A stretch of 64,000 nt of DNA from the NCBI RefSeq assembly GCF_003688595.1, contig NZ_RCWT01000012.1:186001-250000 (forward strand), written 5' to 3'. Source of the DNA: Sphingomonas sp. PP-F2F-G114-C0414 (GTDB taxonomy: Bacteria > Pseudomonadota > Alphaproteobacteria > Sphingomonadales > Sphingomonadaceae). Positions 44,886 through 54,271 of the stretch are shown here, in pieces (positions within the stretch are counted from its first letter, which is position 1; every line of letters starts with the position of its first letter). The notes beneath the pieces are model-generated. The model saw only the letters and a program-made list of their open reading frames with translations. It had not been told where the DNA came from and searched no databases. The translations under genes and the position numbers were made by a program.

Positions 44886-46160
44886 TTAGTGGGCTGCGAC
44901 GACGACCGCGCCGCCCTTCATGACGAATGCAGGGTGCTCCAACTGGCGGACGTCGGCGAGCGGGTCGCCTTCGACCGCGATCAGGTCGCCGAAGCGGCCG
45001 GGCTGGATCGCGCCGACGTCGGCGGCGCGTCCGAGCGCGGTCGCGGCACTGGAGGTGGCGGCCTGGATCGCCTCCAGCGGCGTCATGCCCCATTCGACCA
45101 TCTTGGCGAACTGGAGCGCGTTGTTGCCGTTGGGGTAGACGCCGCCGTCGGTGCCGAACAGCATCTTCACCCCGGCGGCGTGCGCCGCGCGGAAGGTCTG
45201 GCGCTGCTTGAGGCCGATCGCGCGTTCCTTTTCGAGGCTTTCGGCGAAGACGCCGTTCTTCGCGCCCTCGGCGAGGATATAGTCGTCGTCGTAGATATCC
45301 ATGTCGAACCACGCGCCGCTGGCCTTGGCGAGCTTGAACGATTCGGCGTCAGCCAAGCTCGCGTGTTCGATCGTGTCGACACCCGCGCGGAGTGCGTCGT
45401 TGATGCCTTCGGTGCCGTGGGCGTGGACCGCGACCTTCATGCCGAGCATGTGCGCTTCGTCGACGATCGCCTTGATCTCGGGGAGGCTGATCTGCTGTGC
45501 GCCGACGCTGTCGGTCTTCGACAGGACGCCGCCGGTCATGCAGACCTTGACCACCTCGGCGCCGTATTTGCGGATCGTCCGTACGGCGCCGCGGAATTCA
45601 TCGGGCGTGTTGGCGATCTGCGGGTGCGGGACCTGGATCGAGGGCGGGAATTCGGTTGCGTCGCAGTGGCCGCCGGTCGCGCCGAGCGCGTAAGTGGCGG
45701 GGACGATGCGCGGGCCGGGGACGTAGCCGCGCTCGATACCCTGCTTGAGCGCGACGTCGTCGTAATTGGCCGAGCCGACGTTGCGCACGGTAGTGAAGCC
45801 CGCGTCGAGCGTTTTGCGCGCATTGGCGACGCCGACCACGGTCCAGAAATTGTCGGTGAATTCGAGCGTGCGATACCCGCTGAGCGTCGGATCGCTGGTC
45901 AGATGGACGTGCATGTCGATCAGGCCGGGAAGCAGCGTGCGCTCGCCCAGATCGACGCGTTCGGCACCGGTGGGCACGGCATCGCCTTTGCGCCCGACCG
46001 CGGTGATGCGGCCGTCGACGATCGTCACCTGCGGGTTGTCGACGCGCTTGCCGGCAAGGACGTCGATCATGTGCGCTGCGGTGACCACGACCGTCTTTGC
46101 GTCCGCGGTGGTGGCCGTGCCGGCAAGCAAGGCTGCGGCGAGAATCCTGGCGATCGTCAT
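44886..46160 (-). CDS. exported amidohydrolase (imidazolonepropionase-like metallohydrolase)
   Basis: The 424-residue protein has a signal peptide (MTIARILAAALLAGTATTADA) and an amidohydrolase TIM barrel. Metal ligands are H84 and H86 in DMHVHL, a lysine in EVVKVC (about 204), H245/H247 in VAVHAHGTEG, H265 in DTIEHAS and D337 in LFGTDGGVYPNG. This pattern matches the Xaa-Pro/Xaa-Arg carboxypeptidase and imidazolonepropionase-like group. It probably cleaves peptides or cyclic amides in the periplasm; the substrate is unknown. It is divergent from the large exported protein, whose start lies about 120 bases away. Confidence 0.87.
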   Translation of the reverse strand: MTIARILAAALLAGTATTADAKTVVVTAAHMIDVLAGKRVDNPQVTIVDGRITAVGRKGDAVPTGAERVDLGERTLLPGLIDMHVHLTSDPTLSGYRTLEFTDNFWTVVGVANARKTLDAGFTTVRNVGSANYDDVALKQGIERGYVPGPRIVPATYALGATGGHCDATEFPPSIQVPHPQIANTPDEFRGAVRTIRKYGAEVVKVCMTGGVLSKTDSVGAQQISLPEIKAIVDEAHMLGMKVAVHAHGTEGINDALRAGVDTIEHASLADAESFKLAKASGAWFDMDIYDDDYILAEGAKNGVFAESLEKERAIGLKQRQTFRAAHAAGVKMLFGTDGGVYPNGNNALQFAKMVEWGMTPLEAIQAATSSAATALGRAADVGAIQPGRFGDLIAVEGDPLADVRQLEHPAFVMKGGAVVVAAH

Positions 46161-46281
46161 GTAGTTGTCCCCTTCCCCGAGTAGCGCTTCGTGTGCGGCA
46201 CCGCGCGGGTTGGATCAAGGGGGCGATCGACGCGCCGCGCTTGCCCTAATCTGGACACCGGCGCAGGTCATCGCTGCGCCC

Positions 46282-48690
46282 ATGACGACGAGACTCACCC
46301 CGATGATGCTTCGCTTTCTTCCGCTCTGTGCTCTGGCCGCGGCGCTCGCGCCGACGATCGCCAACGCCGATCCCGCGCCGTTCGACCTGACCGGGCCGAA
46401 TTTGCGCGTCGGCGTGACGCACGGGACGACGACTCTGCCGATCGCGCAGGTGCCGCGGCTCGCGACCGGCGACCGCGTGACGATCGCCGCCGACCTGCCG
46501 ACGGGCAAGAAGGACGATGCCGAGCGCTATCTGCTGGTCGCGGGGTTTTTGCGCGGTGCGACCGAGCCGCCGCCGAAGTCGTGGTTTTACAAGGCCGAGA
46601 CGTGGAAAACGAAAAAGGCCGCGCTGACGTTGAAGGTACCTGACGGGGCGCGGCAGTTGGTGGTGTTCCTTGTGCCCGACAGCGGTGGGTTCGATACCGT
46701 CGTCGCGGCGGTCCGCAAGCAGCCGGGAGCGTTCGTCCGCGCGGTCCAGGATCTCGATCAGGCGTCGCTTGATCGCGCGCGGCTTGATGCGTTTCTCGAT
46801 AGTATTCATGCGCTGGAGCGGACGCGGCCGGAGCGGATCGAAGCGGTATCGCCGCTGCTGTCGCGCAGCCTGTCGATCAAGCTGAAGGCGGAATGCCTCG
46901 ATCTCGCCGCCGATCTGCAAGCCTCCTGCCTCACGCAGAGCCGCGATTCGCTGGTGCTGGCGGATGGCCAGAGCTCGACGCTGGCAGATACGCTGGTGGG
47001 GGCACCGACCGACCTGGCGCTGCAACTCAGCGCGACGCCGGCGGGCGGGCTTGGGTACTACAGCCCGTATATCGGCGTAGTGCGCGATCTGGCGAAGATC
47101 TTCGGTGCGTTCCAGTCGACGCAGTTCCGCTATATTCCGGCATTGGCGCGGTTGCATGACGATCGGATGGCGTTGTTGCTGAACGCGGCGCCATCGTTCG
47201 CCAGCCCGAAATCGGTGATGGTCGTCGCGATGCCGGTGATCGAGACGGGCACGCCGCAGACGCCGACGTTGCGGCGCGCGGAGGCGGACCGGCTGGTTTG
47301 CGCGGCCAAGCCCGACCTCGTGCTGCCGGTCGAGGGCGCACCACTGATCTATGCGACCAAGTTCGCGCACGACATGAGCCTGCGGGTGACGACGCCGCAG
47401 GGTGGCGTGGTCGAACTGCCGGTGCAGGCCGATGCCGAGCGCGGGGGGTATGTCCTCGATCAGGTCGGGATGCAGACCGCGGGCTTGAGTTCGGTGACCG
47501 ATGCCAAGCTGCACGGGCGTTGGGGGTTCACGCCGTTCGACGGTCCGCAGTTCCGCTTGCAGGTGCCGCGCGCCGGCGGGTGGACGATGGTCGATACCGA
47601 TCCTGAGAATCTGGTGGTTGGGCGCGACAATCCGGTGGCGCTCGCCGGGCCGACGCCAAGCTGCGTCGAGGCGGTGACGCTGACCAGCGCGGCGGGCGAC
47701 GTGCCGCTGGCGTGGACGACCACTGGCGACCGGATCGGACTGACGCTGCCACTCGCGAAGACCGCGCCGGGAAAATTGACGCTGCTGGTCAAGCAATACG
47801 GGGTCGAAGCGCCGGAGAAGATCGCGCTAACTGCGCTCGCCGAGGCGGGACGGATCGATGGCCTGACGCTGTATGCGGGCGATACGGCGGGAACGCTGGC
47901 GGGAACCCGGCTCGATCTGGTCGCATCGATGACGGTCGACGGCGTGGCGTTCAAGCCGGGCGAGGTCGTGCGCGCGGACAAAGGCGATCTGCTGCCGCTC
48001 GCCGCCGATACGAGTCCGGCGCTCGCGGCGGGTCAGACAAAGACCGCGCTTGTCACGCTGACCGGTGGGCGGAAGCGATCGGTGAAGTTCACCGTCGCGG
48101 CGGCGCGGCCTAAGGCGACGCTGATCGCCAAGAGTGTGGTTGCGCCCCCCTCCCCCGGGCTTCCCGTCGTGCTGGCCGGCGATACGGCGATCGCGCAGGA
48201 TGCCCGGCTGACCTTCTCGCTGCGTGCGGAGGGAACGACCCGGTTCGCGGCGGGGGAGAGCGTCGAGATCGGCGCGGTCGCCGGCGGGCCGACGATGAGC
48301 GTCGCGTCGGGGCGCGGGCTGACCGTGCAGGACGAGCGGATCGCGGTGGTCTCTGTCGAGCCGGGCAAGGCGCTGGGGGTGTCCGCGCATGGGCCGCTCA
48401 GGTGGCGGCTGCTGCAGGACGGCGTCGCGGGCGACTGGGTGCCGTTGACGAGCCTGGTGCGCGTGCCGGTGCTGGCCGGGGTGACGTGCAAGGACGTCTG
48501 TGCGCTGGCGGGAAGCGACCTGTTTCTGATCGATTCGGTGGCGGCGAATGCGGGGTTCGCGGACGCGGTGCGGGTGCCGGAAGGGTTTACCGGGGCTTCG
48601 CTGACCGTGCCCAAGCCGGTTGGGGATGCGCTGTTTCTGAAGCTTCGGGATGATCCGGCGGTGGTGGCGACGGTGGCGGTTAAGCCGTAA
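46282..48690 (+). CDS. large exported protein of unknown function
   Basis: I do not recognise this 802-residue protein. It starts with a signal peptide (MTTRLTPMMLRFLPLCALAAALAPTIANADP) and looks like a beta-rich multi-domain periplasmic or outer-membrane-associated protein, with segments such as FDLTGPNLRVGVTHGTTTLP, PLAWTTTGDRIGLTLPL and DARLTFSLRAEGTTRFAAGESV. Two close cysteines, VTCKDVCAL near residue 735, could form a disulfide. No membrane helix is seen after the signal. I chose ATG 46282; ATG 46303 or 46306 would also leave a good signal peptide, and none has a clear ribosome binding site. Confidence 0.75.
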   Translation: MTTRLTPMMLRFLPLCALAAALAPTIANADPAPFDLTGPNLRVGVTHGTTTLPIAQVPRLATGDRVTIAADLPTGKKDDAERYLLVAGFLRGATEPPPKSWFYKAETWKTKKAALTLKVPDGARQLVVFLVPDSGGFDTVVAAVRKQPGAFVRAVQDLDQASLDRARLDAFLDSIHALERTRPERIEAVSPLLSRSLSIKLKAECLDLAADLQASCLTQSRDSLVLADGQSSTLADTLVGAPTDLALQLSATPAGGLGYYSPYIGVVRDLAKIFGAFQSTQFRYIPALARLHDDRMALLLNAAPSFASPKSVMVVAMPVIETGTPQTPTLRRAEADRLVCAAKPDLVLPVEGAPLIYATKFAHDMSLRVTTPQGGVVELPVQADAERGGYVLDQVGMQTAGLSSVTDAKLHGRWGFTPFDGPQFRLQVPRAGGWTMVDTDPENLVVGRDNPVALAGPTPSCVEAVTLTSAAGDVPLAWTTTGDRIGLTLPLAKTAPGKLTLLVKQYGVEAPEKIALTALAEAGRIDGLTLYAGDTAGTLAGTRLDLVASMTVDGVAFKPGEVVRADKGDLLPLAADTSPALAAGQTKTALVTLTGGRKRSVKFTVAAARPKATLIAKSVVAPPSPGLPVVLAGDTAIAQDARLTFSLRAEGTTRFAAGESVEIGAVAGGPTMSVASGRGLTVQDERIAVVSVEPGKALGVSAHGPLRWRLLQDGVAGDWVPLTSLVRVPVLAGVTCKDVCALAGSDLFLIDSVAANAGFADAVRVPEGFTGASLTVPKPVGDALFLKLRDDPAVVATVAVKP

Positions 48691-48712
48691 CGCCTTAACC
48701 CACCCTCACCTT

Positions 48713-48809
48713 CCGTCATCCCCGCGGAGGCGGGGACCCATATTCTCCGACGGTCGTGCACGATCGCATGGCCAGCCGGTATGGGTTCCCGCCTTCGCGG
48801 GAATGACGG
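48713..48809. repeat. inverted repeat of the CCGTCATCCCCGCG type
   Basis: Arms CCGTCATCCCCGCGGAGGCGGGGACCCATA (48713-) and TATGGGTTCCCGCCTTCGCGGGAATGACGG (48780-48809) are reverse complements with few mismatches, each with an internal hairpin. It lies between two convergent genes and may act as a terminator for both. Confidence 0.8.
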
Positions 48810-48822
48810 AATAGAGCGGTAT

Positions 48823-49884
48823 TTACGGGATCAGCCGATCCGCACGCAGTTCCGCGAACAGGTCGAAGAAGGCGTCATCCGTGGGCTGGTATTCCTTGAA
48901 GCCCAATCGGCGGCTCTTGCCCATGTCCGTTACCACCTCGATCGGGCGGCCGAGATCGGCGTCGGTGTGCCACGGCGAGGCGAGCCGCGACAGGTCGGCT
49001 TCCGCCAGACCTTCGCGCGCGGCGATCTCGCGCCAGACGCCGGCATCGTCCTTCATCTGCTCGTCGAGCGTGAGCACGGTGCCGTCGAACGGGGCCGGCT
49101 CGATCCCGAACCACTCGGCGATGCGGCTCCACATCCAGCTCCAGCGGAAGACGTCGCCGTTGACGACATTGAACGCCTCGTTGCGCGCCTCGGGGGTGGT
49201 CGCCGCCCAGATCAGATGATCGGCGAGCATCGTCGCGCTGGTCATGTCGGTGAGACCGTTCCACTGCGCGGCCGAGCCGGGGAAGCGGAACGGGCGACCG
49301 GTCTCGCGGCATAGCGTCGCGTAGACCGCGAGCGTGGTTCCCATGTTCATCGCATTGCCGACCGCCTTGCCGATGATCGTGTGCGGGCGGTGGACGCTCC
49401 AGCCAAAGCCGCCGCGCTCGGCGGCCTCGAACACCGCGTCTTCCTGCGCGTAGTAGAAGTTCTCGACGTCGAGACGGCCCTGCTCCTCGCGGAACGGCGT
49501 CTGCGGGAGGACGCCCTTCCCGTAGGCCTCGAACGGTCCGAGGTAGTGCTTGAGGCCGGTGACGAGAGCGACATGGCCAACGCTACCTGCTGGCGAAAGC
49601 GCGCCGAGCAGGTTGCGCACCATGCCGCCGTTGACGCGAATGTTCTCCGCTTCGCTGTCCTGCCGCGACCAGGTGGCGATGAACACCGCGTCGGGCTTGA
49701 GGCCGGTGAGCGCCTTTTCGAGGCTGGCAGGATCCTGGAGGTCCGCCGCGACGGGCTGGACGCCGTCCTGCTCGGTCGGGCGCCGCGCGAGACCGTGGAC
49801 GGTCCAGCCCGATTTCACCAATGCCGCGGCGGTCGCGCTACCGACGATCCCGCTTGTCCCTACTACCAGTGCCGTCTTGGCCAT
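48823..49884 (-). CDS. SDR-family NAD(P)-dependent oxidoreductase, PRISE (5-beta-reductase) type
   Basis: The 353-residue protein has an N-terminal Rossmann motif ALVVGTSGIVGSA and PRISE-family traits: LALVTGLKHYLGPFEAYG-like TGLKHYLGPF, the NFYYAQEDAVFEA segment with the catalytic Tyr region, and WSVHRPHTIIG. Plant and bacterial relatives reduce enone bonds (progesterone 5-beta-reductase/iridoid synthase-like). The true substrate is unknown. It is divergent from the HxlR-type regulator, whose ATG lies 96 bases away, so regulation by that protein is likely, as is common for HxlR genes beside reductases. Confidence 0.87.
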   Translation of the reverse strand: MAKTALVVGTSGIVGSATAAALVKSGWTVHGLARRPTEQDGVQPVAADLQDPASLEKALTGLKPDAVFIATWSRQDSEAENIRVNGGMVRNLLGALSPAGSVGHVALVTGLKHYLGPFEAYGKGVLPQTPFREEQGRLDVENFYYAQEDAVFEAAERGGFGWSVHRPHTIIGKAVGNAMNMGTTLAVYATLCRETGRPFRFPGSAAQWNGLTDMTSATMLADHLIWAATTPEARNEAFNVVNGDVFRWSWMWSRIAEWFGIEPAPFDGTVLTLDEQMKDDAGVWREIAAREGLAEADLSRLASPWHTDADLGRPIEVVTDMGKSRRLGFKEYQPTDDAFFDLFAELRADRLIP

Positions 49885-49979
49885 CTTCAGCTCCTTATCT
49901 GCTCGCTACCAGCTAGGCACCGAACGCACGCGCTTCTAGAAGGCACCCTTTGGGGACATAGGCACCGGAAGGTATCCAC

Positions 49980-50357
49980 ATGCAGGCGGGAACGGCCGAC
50001 GAGGAATGGCGCGAAAATTGCGCGCCGCGGCGGACGCTGGAGCTGTTCGCGACCAAGTGGACGAGCATGATCCTGCATACGTTGCACGTGCGGCATGACG
50101 GGCCGGCGCGGACCGGCGTACTGCTGCGATCGATCCCCGGCATCTCGAAGAAGATGCTGACGCAGACGCTGCGCGAGATGGAGGCGGCCGGGCTGGTCGT
50201 GCGGACCGTCCACGGGACGGTGCCGCCCGCGGTGGATTATGCGCTGACGCCGCTCGGCGCGCGGTTCGTCGAGCCGGTCGAGCTGCTGTACGATTGGGGG
50301 CGCCGGAATGCCGATGCGCTCGATGCGTTGCAGGCCAAGCCGACCTCGCGACGGTAA
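49980..50357 (+). CDS. HxlR-family transcriptional regulator
   Basis: The 125-residue winged-helix protein shows the HxlR pattern: ATKWTSMILHTLH (first helix), RTGVLLRSIPGISKKMLTQTLREMEAAGLVVRTVHG (recognition helix and wing) and VDYALTPLGARFVEPVELLYDW, in segments. A cysteine at residue 15 in the NCAP segment lies where redox- or quinone-sensing HxlR proteins keep theirs. It is divergently arranged with the PRISE reductase and probably controls it. Confidence 0.93.
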   Translation: MQAGTADEEWRENCAPRRTLELFATKWTSMILHTLHVRHDGPARTGVLLRSIPGISKKMLTQTLREMEAAGLVVRTVHGTVPPAVDYALTPLGARFVEPVELLYDWGRRNADALDALQAKPTSRR

Positions 50358-50400
50358 CGACGGTTTGCAGTGACGATCCGCTTGTCGCTATGGGGCGCGG

Positions 50401-50631
50401 ATGACCGCATCGGATCTCCAGAGCCTGTTCGTCACCAACCTCGTCCGGTACAATAGCGGCGACCGGCGGCGGTGGCGGCTGATCGTCGGCGATGTAAAGG
50501 TCTATAGCCTCGCGACGCACGCGCATTGCAACTGGGCGGTGACCCCATCGGGCAGCGCGAGCGAGGTCGACGCGGTCGAGCGGCTGGCGGACCGGCTGCG
50601 CGAAGATCATCCCATCATCACCGCCGGCTGA
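50401..50631 (+). CDS. small hypothetical protein
   Basis: The 76-residue protein begins MTASDLQSLFVTNLVRYNSGDRRRWRLIVGDVKVYS and contains HAHCNWAVTPSG. It resembles short sphingomonad proteins of unknown function. No signal peptide or membrane helix is present. It starts 43 bases after the HxlR stop, without a strong ribosome binding site, and is followed after 27 bases by another small gene. Confidence 0.6.
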   Translation: MTASDLQSLFVTNLVRYNSGDRRRWRLIVGDVKVYSLATHAHCNWAVTPSGSASEVDAVERLADRLREDHPIITAG

Positions 50632-50658
50632 CGGCTTTCATCTACGCAGGAGCGACAT

Positions 50659-50946
50659 ATGGCGAAGCAATATTGGGCGCAGATCATCGAACTCGATGAG
50701 GAAATGACCGCCGCTACGATCCCCGGCGCGACCGATCACGAGGATGCGGCGGATTCGCTGGTGGCGGATTTCGTCGGCGCGATGGGCGGCGAGATCACGT
50801 CGGGCGCGGTGCGCGTCTGGGTGCAGGGTGGGGTCGAGAAGGTCTATGACTGGAAGGCGGACTTCACGATGCCCGACATGGACGAGATGGGCGACGAGGA
50901 CGAGATGGAAGTCGAGGGCGAGATCGAGCTGACTGAGCGGGTTTGA
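50659..50946 (+). CDS. small acidic hypothetical protein
   Basis: The 95-residue protein starts MAKQYWAQIIELDEEMTAATIPG and ends in a strongly acidic tail (MPDMDEMGDEDEMEVEGEIELTERV in segments). AGGAG lies ten bases upstream of the ATG. No known domain is seen; the acidic tail suggests binding to a basic partner or cation, which is only a guess. A dispersed inverted repeat follows. Confidence 0.65.
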   Translation: MAKQYWAQIIELDEEMTAATIPGATDHEDAADSLVADFVGAMGGEITSGAVRVWVQGGVEKVYDWKADFTMPDMDEMGDEDEMEVEGEIELTERV

Positions 50947-50967
50947 ACTAGCGCGGCGTCACCTTCT

Positions 50968-51049
50968 CGTCATCCCAGCGAAAGCTGGGATCCAGAGCCA
51001 CGCAGCATTACACACTTGGCTCTGGATCCTGACTTTCGTCAGGATGACG
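50968..51049. repeat. TGGCTCTGGATCCTGACTTT-type inverted repeat, copy 1
   Basis: Left arm CGTCATCCCAGCGAAAGCTGGGATCCAGAGCCA (50968-51000, read in parts) and right arm TGGCTCTGGATCCTGACTTTCGTCAGGATGACG (51017-51049) are related inverted arms, each with its own hairpin. The right arm is nearly identical in four later copies. It lies between convergent genes. Confidence 0.88.
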
Positions 51050-51054
51050 ACGTA

Positions 51055-52554
51055 TCAGGGGACCGTCTTCCCCGCAGGCGCGAGTTCGTGCCAGGTGTGG
51101 TCGTCGTGCGCGAGTAGGGCATCCGCTGCGGCAGGTCCGAGCGTGCCCGCCTCATACGGCTCCGGCATCCCGGCGTCATGCGCCCAGAGGTCGAGGAACG
51201 GTTGCACCGCGGCCCAGCCCGCCTCGATCGCATCCGCCCGCTGGAACAGCGTCTGGTCGCCGACGAACAGGTCGTAGATCAGCGACTCGTAGCCGGTCAG
51301 ATGACCGATATCGAATTCGTCGGCATACCGGAAATCGAGCGCGATCGGCGCGGTTGCGACCTCAAGACCGGGACGTTTGATGTTGATGTCCATGCTCAGC
51401 CCCTCGTCGGGCTGGATCTGGATGATCAGGCGGTTGGGCGGCAGCATGTCGGCGGCGGCTCCAGGGAACGACGCGAACGGGACCGGCTTGAAGGTGATCG
51501 CGATCTCGGTGTCGCGACAGGTCATCGCCTTGCCGGTGCGCAGGTAGAACGGCACGCCCGCCCAGCGCCACGTATCGACCATCAACTTCAGCGCGACATA
51601 GGTTTCTGTCTTGCTGTCCGGCGCGACGTCAGGGCTGGCGGTATAGGCGAGCACGTCGGCCCCTTTCACCTTGCCAGCGGTATACTGCCCACGGACGCCG
51701 TTGCGCTTCGCCTTGCCGGGCGAATAGACGCGGACGGCTTTGAGGACCTTGCCCTTTTCGTTGCGGATCGCCTCGGCATCGAAGCTCGCGGGCGGCTCCA
51801 TCGCGACCATCGCGAGCAGCTGGAACAGGTGGTTGGGGACCATGTCGCGGAGCGCGCCGGTGCCGTCGTAGAATTTGCCGCGGGTGCCGACGTCGACCGT
51901 CTCGGCGGCGGTAATCTGGACGTGCGCGATGCAATCCGAATTCCAGACGCGCTCGATCATCATGTTCGCGAACCGCGCGGTCATGATGTTCTGGACGGTT
52001 TCCTTGCCGAGGAAATGATCGATCCGGTAGACCTGCGCTTCACCGACCTTCGACAGGATGCGCGCGTTGAGCGCCTGCGCGGAGGCGAGATCATGCCCGA
52101 ACGGTTTCTCGATCGCGATCCGGCGGAACGCGTGCGGCGCTTCCGCCATCAGGCCGTGGTCGGCGAGCTTGTCGACGATGTCGCCGAAGAACTTGGCCGG
52201 CACCGCGAAGTAGAATGCTACGTTGCCCTTCACGCGGGCCTTGAGTTGTTCGTAAACCTCGTCTTTCGTGAAATCGCCCTGGAGATAGCCAACGCGGTCC
52301 TTGAGCCGCGCCCAGGCGTCGCCCTTCTCGCCGGCCCCCTCGCCGCCCTTCGCATCGAAGCTGCCGAGCGCCTTGCGCAACGACTCGTCGTTCCCCTCGT
52401 CGATACCGACACCGAGCACGTGGAAATCGTTACCGACCAGCCCGAGCCGGGTCATGTTGATCAGCGCCGGCATCAGCAGCCGACGGGTCAGGTCACCGAA
52501 TGCGCCGAAGATCACGAGCGTCGTCGGCGGTGCAGGCTTCACGGACTTGCTCAC
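51055..52554 (-). CDS. zwf: glucose-6-phosphate dehydrogenase
   Basis: The enzyme oxidises glucose 6-phosphate to 6-phosphogluconolactone with NAD(P), the entry to the Entner-Doudoroff route that sphingomonads use. The coenzyme site is IFGAFGDLTRR (a Phe where many enzymes have Ser), then IEKPFGHDLASA and the substrate-site signature RIDHFLGKETVQN. I place the start at GTG 52554 (MSKSVKPAPP), seven bases after GAGG; ATG 52575 is possible. The length of 499 residues fits. The usual companions pgl, edd and glk are not here, so zwf stands alone between a repeat and an antiporter gene. Confidence 0.95.
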   Translation of the reverse strand: MSKSVKPAPPTTLVIFGAFGDLTRRLLMPALINMTRLGLVGNDFHVLGVGIDEGNDESLRKALGSFDAKGGEGAGEKGDAWARLKDRVGYLQGDFTKDEVYEQLKARVKGNVAFYFAVPAKFFGDIVDKLADHGLMAEAPHAFRRIAIEKPFGHDLASAQALNARILSKVGEAQVYRIDHFLGKETVQNIMTARFANMMIERVWNSDCIAHVQITAAETVDVGTRGKFYDGTGALRDMVPNHLFQLLAMVAMEPPASFDAEAIRNEKGKVLKAVRVYSPGKAKRNGVRGQYTAGKVKGADVLAYTASPDVAPDSKTETYVALKLMVDTWRWAGVPFYLRTGKAMTCRDTEIAITFKPVPFASFPGAAADMLPPNRLIIQIQPDEGLSMDINIKRPGLEVATAPIALDFRYADEFDIGHLTGYESLIYDLFVGDQTLFQRADAIEAGWAAVQPFLDLWAHDAGMPEPYEAGTLGPAAADALLAHDDHTWHELAPAGKTVP

Positions 52555-52637
52555 GAATTCGCCTCGGACATGCATCGACCCTTTCTACGGTGGTTTCTTC
52601 AAACCGCGTAGCGCGTGCCGATGTTCCGCGCTTGCCC

Positions 52638-54185
52638 TCAGGTCGCCGTGAGGATGTTGTCGCCGAACGCGCGCGCGTCGACCTCCGCCCAGTCGAGTTC
52701 CTCCTGGAGGCGGCGATAGACGTCCTCCGCTACCTCGCCCTTGTCGCGCATTTCGTGGAGCACGACGCGCTGGCAGGCGATCATCTCAAGGTGGAGTTCG
52801 TCGAATTCGGAGGTCGCCTGTGGGTCGTCCGCTTCCGCGGTGACCTTGCCCGCCGCGCCGTAGCGGAAGCGTAGCGCATCCGCCGCCTTGCCTTCGCGCG
52901 CGGGCAGCACCGCGAGGCCCGCATCGATCAGTCGCTTGCGCGCGGGGGCGATCTCGTCGGCGAGCCCGGTATCCTCGCCGAGATCGAGACGGCGGATCAA
53001 GGGGCCGAGCGTGAGCCCTTGCAACACGAGCGTACCGATGACGACGGCGAACGCGGCGAGAACGATAAGGTCGCGCCCCGGCACCGATCGCGGCAGCGCG
53101 AACGCGGTCGCTAGTGTCAGCAGGCCACGCATACCCGACCAGGACAGGATGATCGACGCGTTCCACGGGGGAGGCTTGGGCAGCCAGGACGGCGCGTAGC
53201 GGCTGGCGATCACGCCCTCGACGAACCGCACAAAGAACACCCACGCGACGCGCGTGACCAGCACGGTCGCCAGCACCGCGGCGGCAAACCCGATCGCAGG
53301 CCAGCGCTGGGCGGCGGGCAGACCGACCAGCACGTCGCGCGATTGCAGCCCCATCAGCGCGAACGCGATGATATTGAGGACGAGCACTGCCGCCGACCAC
53401 ACTGCCGCCCCCTGCAACCGGTCGCGCGCAGGCTGGACGATCGGACGGCGCTGCGACACGATCATCCCGAACGTGACGACCGCCAGTACCGGCGAGATAT
53501 GCAACCGCTCGGCGAGCAGCCAGATGCCGAACGTCACCGCGAAATCGGCGAGGCTCGCGCCGAGCGTGCCTGCGAACAGCGGCGCGACGCGGAGGTAGAG
53601 CCACGACGCAATGGCCCCGAACACGATTCCACCCGGCACTGCGGCGGCGAGCGCAAGCGGCGTCACCGGCGTATCCGAATGCGTCGCGAACGCCACCGCG
53701 AGGCCGAACAGCAGCAGCGCGGTGGCGTCGTTGAGCAGGCTCTCGCCCTGGAGCAGCAACAGGCCGCGGCGCGGGATGCCGACTTCGCCGAGCACCGCTT
53801 CCGAGGCAGCGGCGTCGGGCGGCGCAACGATCGCTCCGAGCGCGAACGCGGCGGCGAGCGGCAATCCGCCCAGCGTCACGCCGACCAGCGCGACCGCCGA
53901 CGCCGTGACAAGTACGGCGAATACCGCGAGGCTCAGCAGCGGGAACCAGTGTCGCCGCAACGCGCGTGGGCTGGTGTAATAGGCGGCGTACAGCAGCGCG
54001 GGGGCGATGAACAACGCCAGCGCCAGATGCGGCTCGACCGTGATCTTCGGCGCGACGGGCAACGCGGCAAAGCCGATCCCGGCCGCCGCCAGCAGGGTCG
54101 GATAGGGAACGTTCAACTTGCGCGCGAGGACCAGCAGGACCAGCGCGGCGAGCAGGATCGCGTCGAGGCTTTCGAATACTTCCAC
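52638..54185 (-). CDS. Na+/H+ antiporter, CPA1 (NhaP/NHE) family
   Basis: The inner-membrane antiporter has 12 or so hydrophobic helices. The CPA1 signature is present: AFALGAIVAPPDAAASEAVLGEVGIPRRGLLLLQGESLLNDATALLLFGLAVA in segments, with the P-D pair and the ND of the ion site. A cytoplasmic C-terminal domain of about 100 residues follows. I place the start at GTG 54185 (MEVFESLDAILL) because the only upstream ATG (54257) lies in the loop of a terminator hairpin; no strong ribosome binding site marks either. The ion could be Na+ or K+. Confidence 0.85.
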   Translation of the reverse strand: MEVFESLDAILLAALVLLVLARKLNVPYPTLLAAAGIGFAALPVAPKITVEPHLALALFIAPALLYAAYYTSPRALRRHWFPLLSLAVFAVLVTASAVALVGVTLGGLPLAAAFALGAIVAPPDAAASEAVLGEVGIPRRGLLLLQGESLLNDATALLLFGLAVAFATHSDTPVTPLALAAAVPGGIVFGAIASWLYLRVAPLFAGTLGASLADFAVTFGIWLLAERLHISPVLAVVTFGMIVSQRRPIVQPARDRLQGAAVWSAAVLVLNIIAFALMGLQSRDVLVGLPAAQRWPAIGFAAAVLATVLVTRVAWVFFVRFVEGVIASRYAPSWLPKPPPWNASIILSWSGMRGLLTLATAFALPRSVPGRDLIVLAAFAVVIGTLVLQGLTLGPLIRRLDLGEDTGLADEIAPARKRLIDAGLAVLPAREGKAADALRFRYGAAGKVTAEADDPQATSEFDELHLEMIACQRVVLHEMRDKGEVAEDVYRRLQEELDWAEVDARAFGDNILTAT

Positions 54186-54236
54186 GGGCACGCAACGGGT
54201 GGAAGGAGCGAACGGGCCCGACGCATCGCGCAGGCC

Positions 54237-54271
54237 AAAAAAAACCACCCCGTGCATGTCGCACGGAGTGG
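54237..54271 (-). terminator. Rho-independent terminator upstream of the antiporter gene
   Basis: On the minus strand CCACTCCGTGC (54271-54261), loop GACAT, GCACGGGGTGG (54255-54245) and eight Ts (54244-54237) make a textbook terminator. It would stop transcription coming from the SapC gene. Because an ATG sits in its loop, automated starts there are probably wrong. Confidence 0.9.
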
